The notes beneath the pieces are model-generated. The model made no database searches and was not told where the DNA came from. It saw only the letters and a program-made list of their open reading frames with translations. Positions 59,350 to 64,000 of a stretch of DNA of 64,000 bases are shown one piece after another (position 1 is the first letter of the stretch; each line of letters opens with the position of its first letter). The DNA comes from Bubalus kerabau (taxonomy: Eukaryota; Chordata; Mammalia; Artiodactyla; Bovidae), in the NCBI RefSeq assembly GCF_029407905.1, contig NC_073629.1:56736801-56800800 (forward strand). Reading direction: 5' to 3'. The position numbers were made by a program, and so were the translations under genes.

Positions 59350-59820
59350 TTTATTTTGTTTCATTTTAATTATAGCAAAATACACATAACATAAAATTTT
59401 CTTTCTTGACAGTTTTAAAGTGTACAGTTCAGTATTGCTAAGTATATCCACATTATTGTGCAATCAATCTCCAGAACTTTTCATCTTGTAAAACTGAAAC
59501 TCTACACCTATTAAAAAAACAAGTCCCCATTTTCTTCTCCTCCCAGCCCTCAACAATTACCATTCTACTCTACCTATTTATTTGACTACTTTAGGTATGT
59601 TATAGAAATAGAATCACAGATAAAAATGTATCTTATTTGTGGTTGCCTTATTTAATTTAGCATGTCCTCAAGATTCATAGGTTTATCTGATATGTTGTAG
59701 CATGTGTCAAAATTTCCTTCTTTTTAAGGCTGAATAATATTCCATTGTACATTCATTGTTTTATAGCCTCCACCTTTTAGCTATTGTGAATAATGCTGCT
59801 ATGAACATAGTATACAAATA
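59350..59820 (-). mobile_element. second L1 3' end nested in the L1
   Basis: Antisense L1 3' UTR and ORF2 end: caaaatacacataacataaaa, aagtgtacagttcagt, gtagcatgtgtcaaaatttccttc, aaggctgaataatattccattgta, attgtgaataatgctgctatgaacat. It interrupts the order of the surrounding L1, which resumes at about 59844. Confidence 0.75.
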
Positions 59821-60004
59821 TCTCCTTTGTTTTATGATTTTTAATCTATATTTCACAAATGAGATATGGTCTCAATATTTTTTCTCACAATGTCCTTATC
59901 TGGTTCACATTATAATACCTAATAAAATTAATCATAAACAATTTACTTTTTTCCTTCCTAGAATAGTTTATTTTTTATTGAGATTTTCTGTTCCTTATGT
60001 GTTT

Positions 60005-60216
60005 GAAAGTGTTAGTTTCTCAGTCATGTCTGACTCTTTGCAACCCTACAGCTTATAGCCTGCCAGACTCCTCTGTCCATGGGATTCTCTAGGCAAGAAT
60101 ACTGGAGTGGGTTGCCATACCCTCCTCCAGGGGATCTTCTCAACCCAGGGATTGAACCCAGGTCTCCTGCATTGCAGGCAAATTCTTTACTGTCTGAGCC
60201 ACCAGGGAAACCCCAG
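60005..60216 (-). mobile_element. Bov-tA SINE inside L1
   Basis: Tail gaaagtgttagtttctcag, BovA body, B-box complement ttgaacccagg, head gagccaccagggaaacccc. A 6-bp gtgttt flanks both sides. Confidence 0.92.
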
Positions 60217-60762
60217 GTGTTTAGTAGAGACAATCTTTAAAAACCATTTGGGTCTAATATTTTTATTGTAGTATAATCTTAACTATTTTATGATTTATTT
60301 ATTATTCCAAGGCCTATTCAGATTTTCTATTACTTTTTTAGTCAATTGTGGTAATTTAGTTTTCTAGAAATTTGTCTACATCATCTATTTTTTTCAGATG
60401 TATTCACAAAACATGTCTCACACCATTTTCTTCCTAATTTGTACTTGTTATAATTATTCCTTAGTTTTTATTCTAAATATTTTTATTTCTTTTCCCTTAT
60501 ATCTTACTTTTTTCAACGAACTTGCCCCATGTTTGACAATAGTTTAGTAACCAGGATTTTTAAGTTCTTTTTCTTGTATTTTTAAAAAATTTTATTAATT
60601 GTGGCTCTACTTTTTAATGTTTTCTTTCTTCGTCTTTGGCTTTATTCTTGTGTTTTTTCTAACTTTTTGAGTTTAATAATAATTCAATAACATTCAGTCT
60701 TTCTTCTCTTATAAGAATTTAAGACTGGAAATTTTCCACTATATATCACTTTAGCTTCACTC

Positions 60763-61605
60763 CTGGCTGGATGAATCACAAGCTGGAATCAAGATTACCA
60801 GGAGAAAAATCAACAACCTCTGATATGCAGATAATACCACCCTAATGGCAATAAGTGAAAAGGAACTTAAAAGCTTCTTGACAAAGGTGAAAGAGGAAAG
60901 TGAAAAAGCTGGTTTAAAACTCAACATTCAAAAAACTAACATCATGGCATCCCCCATCACTTTATGGCAAATAGATGGGGAAAAGTGGAAACAGTGGCAG
61001 ATTTTATTTTCTTGGGCTCCTAAGTCACTGTGGACGATAACTGCAGCCTTGAAACTAAAATTTGATGCTTAGTCCTTGGAAGAAAAGCTATGAAAAACCT
61101 AGACAGTGTATTGAAAAATCAGAGCTATCATTTAGCTGGCAAAGATCCATATAGTCAGAGCTATGGTTTTTCCAGCGGTCATGTACAGGTATGAGATTTG
61201 TACCATAAAGAAGGCTGAGAACTGAAGAATTGATGCTTTCAAATTGTGGTGCTGGAGAAGACTCTTGAGAGTCCCTTGGATAACAAGATCAAACCAGTCA
61301 ATCCTAAAGAAAATCAATGTTGAATATTCATTGGAAGGACTGATGCTGGAGCTGGAGGGCCAATATATTGACTGCCTGATGTGAAGAGCCTACCTCATTG
61401 AAAAGACCCTGATGCTGGGAAGGATTGAGAGAAGGAGGAGAAGAGGGCAACAGAGGATGAGATGATTGGATAACATCACCAATTCAGTGGACATGAGTAA
61501 AGCCAACTCTGGGAGGTAGTGAAGGTCAGGGAAGCCTGGCTTGCTGCAGTCCATGGAGTCACAATAGTTGGACACAACTTAGTGACTGAACAACAACAAC
61601 AACAA
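60763..61605 (+). mobile_element. BovB LINE copy M, 5'-truncated, older variant
   Basis: Plus-strand BovB from ggctggatgaatcacaagctgg to a (CAA)n tail at 61591-61605. Strongly diverged: the catalytic box region reads aga taataccacc with losses, and only an 845-1072 type remnant (60845-61072) stays open. Inserted in L1. Confidence 0.88.
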
Positions 61606-61760
61606 ATTTTATATGGTATTTTTATTTTTATTAAATTTTAAATATTTTCAACATTGGTTATAACTTTTGACACTTTTTTTTTAATTTTTAATTTAAAATA
61701 AGGAATTTAAAAAATATTTTTCTTTCTTTTGGACTGTTAAATTATTCACCATCTTTAACT

Positions 61761-62077
61761 TTACTAATTGTTAACTTGAACCAATAAAATTTTAATTTTC
61801 TAAGTAACTTTTAATAATTGAATTTTAAAATATATCTCCATCACCAGTAGCAGCAGACATTTTGGGTTTTGTCAATTTCAGAGTAAACAAAATAAAGTTT
61901 TATAATATAAAACTCAAGTAAATTGTTGACTCTTGAAAATTTCTCTTTTTGTGTAATTTTTTAAAATGTATCTTCTTTTGATGAAATTTGGTAGTTAGTT
62001 CTAATAGTATACATGCTGGAGCAGAATATTTTAATGATTAAATCTTGTTAACCCTACCATTTTACCAGATTCCTAAA
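61761..62077. other. AT-rich non-coding DNA
   Basis: Possibly the decayed continuation of the L1; nothing else recognised. Confidence 0.45.
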
Positions 62078-62090
62078 GAATATAATCATG

Positions 62091-62358
62091 CTGCTGCTAA
62101 GTCACTTCAGTCGTGTCTGACTCTGTGCAACCCCATAGACGGTAGCCCACCACACTCCCCCGTCCCTGGGATTCTCCAGGCAAGAACACTGGAGTGGGTT
62201 GCCATTTCTTTCTCCAATGCATGAAAGTGAAAAGTGAAAGTGAAGTCACTCAGTCCTGTCCAACTCTTAGCAACCCCATGGACTGCAGCCTACCAGGCTC
62301 CTCCATCCATGGGATTGTACAGGCAAGAGTACTGGAGTGGGGTGCCATTGCCTTCTCC
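62091..62358 (-). mobile_element. Bov-A2 SINE, 13-bp TSD
   Basis: Two BovA monomers in reverse orientation, joined by a tgaaagtgaaaagtgaaagtg linker; the tail is ctgctgctaag. Exact TSD gaatataatcatg at 62078-62090 and 62359-62371. Confidence 0.96.
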
Positions 62359-62677
62359 GAATATAATCATGAAAAAATATTAAAGGCAGAGAATGTAAGG
62401 CTGAGGCCTATAACCCATATGGTGATCTAGTCTACTGATCTCTCTTATCCCATGGAAGAATCAAGGGCTTCTATTGCCAACTCAGCAAACCTAGAAGTTT
62501 AAGATACCTAAGCATCTCTCAATATTCACTTCCCGGGGACCAACTCTGCTATCTCTTGTGATCTTCTAAAGGTAGAAGGGTTCCTTTATCAAGATAAGTC
62601 TTTGAAACTGGCCCTAAAATACCAGTCCCATGAAAGAAAAATCAGAGAAGAGAAAACATAAAGGGGAACCAAAAAGA

Positions 62678-62839
62678 AAGAAAGTGAAGTCGCTCAGTTG
62701 TGTCCCACGCTTTGTGATCCCATGGACTGCAGCCCACCAGGGTCCTCCATCCATGGAATTTTCTAGGCAAGAGTACTGGAGTGGGTTGCCAATTCCTTCT
62801 CCAGGGGATCTTCCAAATCCAGGGATCGAACCCAGGCAG
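62678..62839 (-). mobile_element. Bov-tA SINE, 5'-truncated, 16-bp TSD
   Basis: BovA body plus a short remnant of the tRNA-like part ending at the B-box complement tcgaacccagg; the A-box half is missing. Exact 16-bp TSD aggggaaccaaaaaga at 62662-62677 and 62840-62855. Confidence 0.95.
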
Positions 62840-62855
62840 AGGGGAACCAAAAAGA

Positions 62856-63379
62856 GGAATGTGTTTAACCCCAGTAGGTTCATTTTATCATCTTGTTCAT
62901 TCCTTTCAATAAAAGCACCACATTCCAGAAAAGGAGGGACACTTTGCATGCATAAGGACTTCATTTTGTCTCTGACTCACTTCAGAATTCCTTTTTCTTG
63001 AGGAGGAGAGATAGAAGCGATGGCATTGGTCTCCCGCCCCACACCTCAGTCCTCAATAGTCGAACTGATGACTGCAGGCAAGAGCACTTGCCACATCCAA
63101 ATAGGGTTGCACCAGGACTGAAAGACCCAATGCTTCCTACAGCCAGATTTTAGCCTTGACCTTGTGATTAATTCAAGATAGAAGTGGGAAAGTGAGTTCT
63201 AAGAGAACTCAGGTGCTTGGGATTTTATAAAGTGATTTGAATGGAGGAAGGCTACGAGTCTGGGAAGAAAAATGAGGATGGTATGTATCTCTAGTGAGAG
63301 GGGGATGTCTAGCGCAAATTAGGCAAATGTGACACTGAGGTTGGTTGATAGGTCATTCATTATTACTGAATATTTATAA
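62856..63379. other. unique non-coding DNA
   Basis: No gene or repeat recognised. Confidence 0.5.
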
Positions 63380-63615
63380 TAATAATAGCAAGTACTTATA
63401 TAGTTTCTACTAGGTACTAAGGTGTTGATTTTTATTAAATTATTTAATATTTATAAAAACTCCATGATGTTATTACCATCTCTAATTTATACATGCTACA
63501 ACTGCACATGGAAAAATTAAAGATCACACAACTAGTAGGTGATGGAACTGATATTCTCACCTAGGCAGACTAGTCATAGAGCCCATGCTCTCCTTAACCA
63601 CTATGCTACATATGG
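63380..63615 (-). mobile_element. MIR SINE (minus strand), near full length
   Basis: agcaagtacttatatagtttctactaggtac, gatcacacaactagtaggtgatgg, agcccatgctctccttaaccactatgctac follow MIR in reverse to its 5' end. Confidence 0.85.
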
Positions 63616-64000
63616 TCTTTTAATATATTATTAATTGGAGTAAGGCTCAAGTAAATGGTAAGTGAAATACAGCATTGAATTGTAATATACCTAAGAAAAA
63701 GAAGCTACCAAAGAATCTAAGAGAAGAACACAATGATTTTATAGATTCATCCCAAATGGATAAAATTATATCTGAGACCCAAAAAAATAAATAGTAATTG
63801 TTTAAGAAGACAGTCAGAGGTGGATTCCAGGCAGAGGAAAGAAGAATACGCAAAGGACCTCAGGCTTGAAATATGTGTATTTAAAAGGTTCATTGAAGAC
63901 ACTATGCAGAGAAGCAATAGGAAAAGGCACTGTAGTAAGCTGTGGCATAGCCCTACTAGAGAGGTATTTCCAGAGTTGGACCCAACTAGATAAGAAATAA
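63616..64000. other. non-coding DNA with possible L2 remnant
   Basis: About 63805-63890 (gattccaggcagaggaaagaag...gcaaaggacctcaggc) resembles an L2 segment in reverse. Weak. Confidence 0.4.

Larger units (their letters stand above)
56985..61760 (-). mobile_element. L1M-type LINE-1, minus strand, heavily interrupted
   Basis: Antisense L1 ORF2 sequence can be followed in order: ccaaactggtttccaacatg (57043), ggtcattaattcaccaggaatgaatttgtgtg (57590), tccatggatctcttctgg (57728), tctccatttatttacatctcc (58462), cactattaagtatgatgttggct (58823), aatctatatttcacaaatgag (59844) and caaattttatatggtattttt (61603). Interrupted by a BovA, two or more Bov-tA, a 33-bp BovB tail, a second L1 and BovB copy M. 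No open frame left. Confidence 0.7.

Noticed and set aside
1..64000. A new multi-gene biological system
   Set aside because: No operon-like gene cluster, no host exon and no novel protein family is visible; all protein-like frames are BovB fragments or chance frames of 60-120 codons.

Overview
This window is ruminant nuclear DNA, intergenic or deep-intronic. Two kinds of repeat show this: many copies of the RTE-type LINE BovB, and its dependent SINEs Bov-A2 and Bov-tA (BovB-derived tail, tRNA-like head with A- and B-box remnants). Older mammalian repeats lie beneath them: MIR, L2, L1M-type LINE-1, one MER5A-type hAT MITE and one short mariner-type MITE. The background is AT-rich. I found no host protein-coding gene, functional tRNA, rRNA, CRISPR array or operon. 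Every long reading frame that resembles a known protein is a fragment of BovB endonuclease/reverse transcriptase (EN/RT).

Layout. 1-928 unique. 942-3891 is a BovB with a 5' inversion (twin priming), itself hit by a Bov-A2. 3905-15273 is mostly unique with a (GT)n tract, a BovA monomer, a mariner MITE and three MIRs. 15274-19648 is a pile-up: Bov-tA, a second Bov-tA fused to a near full-length minus-strand BovB, and a plus-strand BovB inserted inside that one. 19649-34267 has L2, MIR, MER5A and L1 remnants hosting further BovB and Bov-tA copies. 34268-35260 is the BovB with the longest RT frame (269 codons). 38509-39314 is another BovB. 39426-47080 is mostly unique. 47080-49880 is one L2 broken by three later insertions. 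50075-51252 holds a 147-bp direct duplication. 51704-52404 is a clean BovB with a 12-bp target-site duplication (TSD). 56985-61760 is a minus-strand L1 carpet carrying four SINEs, a nested L1 and two BovB copies. 62078-62855 holds two SINEs with perfect TSDs, and a MIR lies near the right edge.

Thirteen BovB insertions were recognised, none able to encode an intact EN+RT protein. They carry three kinds of 3' tail, (CTGAA)n, (ATCTG)n and (CAA)n. Many insertions have readable TSDs, so relative ages can be read from the nesting. Several repeat-free stretches rich in homeodomain- and octamer-like motifs (about 4790-5240, 40850-41500, 55480-55910) and two small CpG-bearing islands (about 11850-12000, 25200-25340) are candidate regulatory DNA, but conservation cannot be judged from one sequence. 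I see no evidence of a new biological system. The most informative observations concern retrotransposition mechanism: the twin-primed BovB, the BovB-in-BovB inverted repeat, the BovB/Bov-tA fusion, a 33-bp BovB tail insertion, and the 147-bp duplication.
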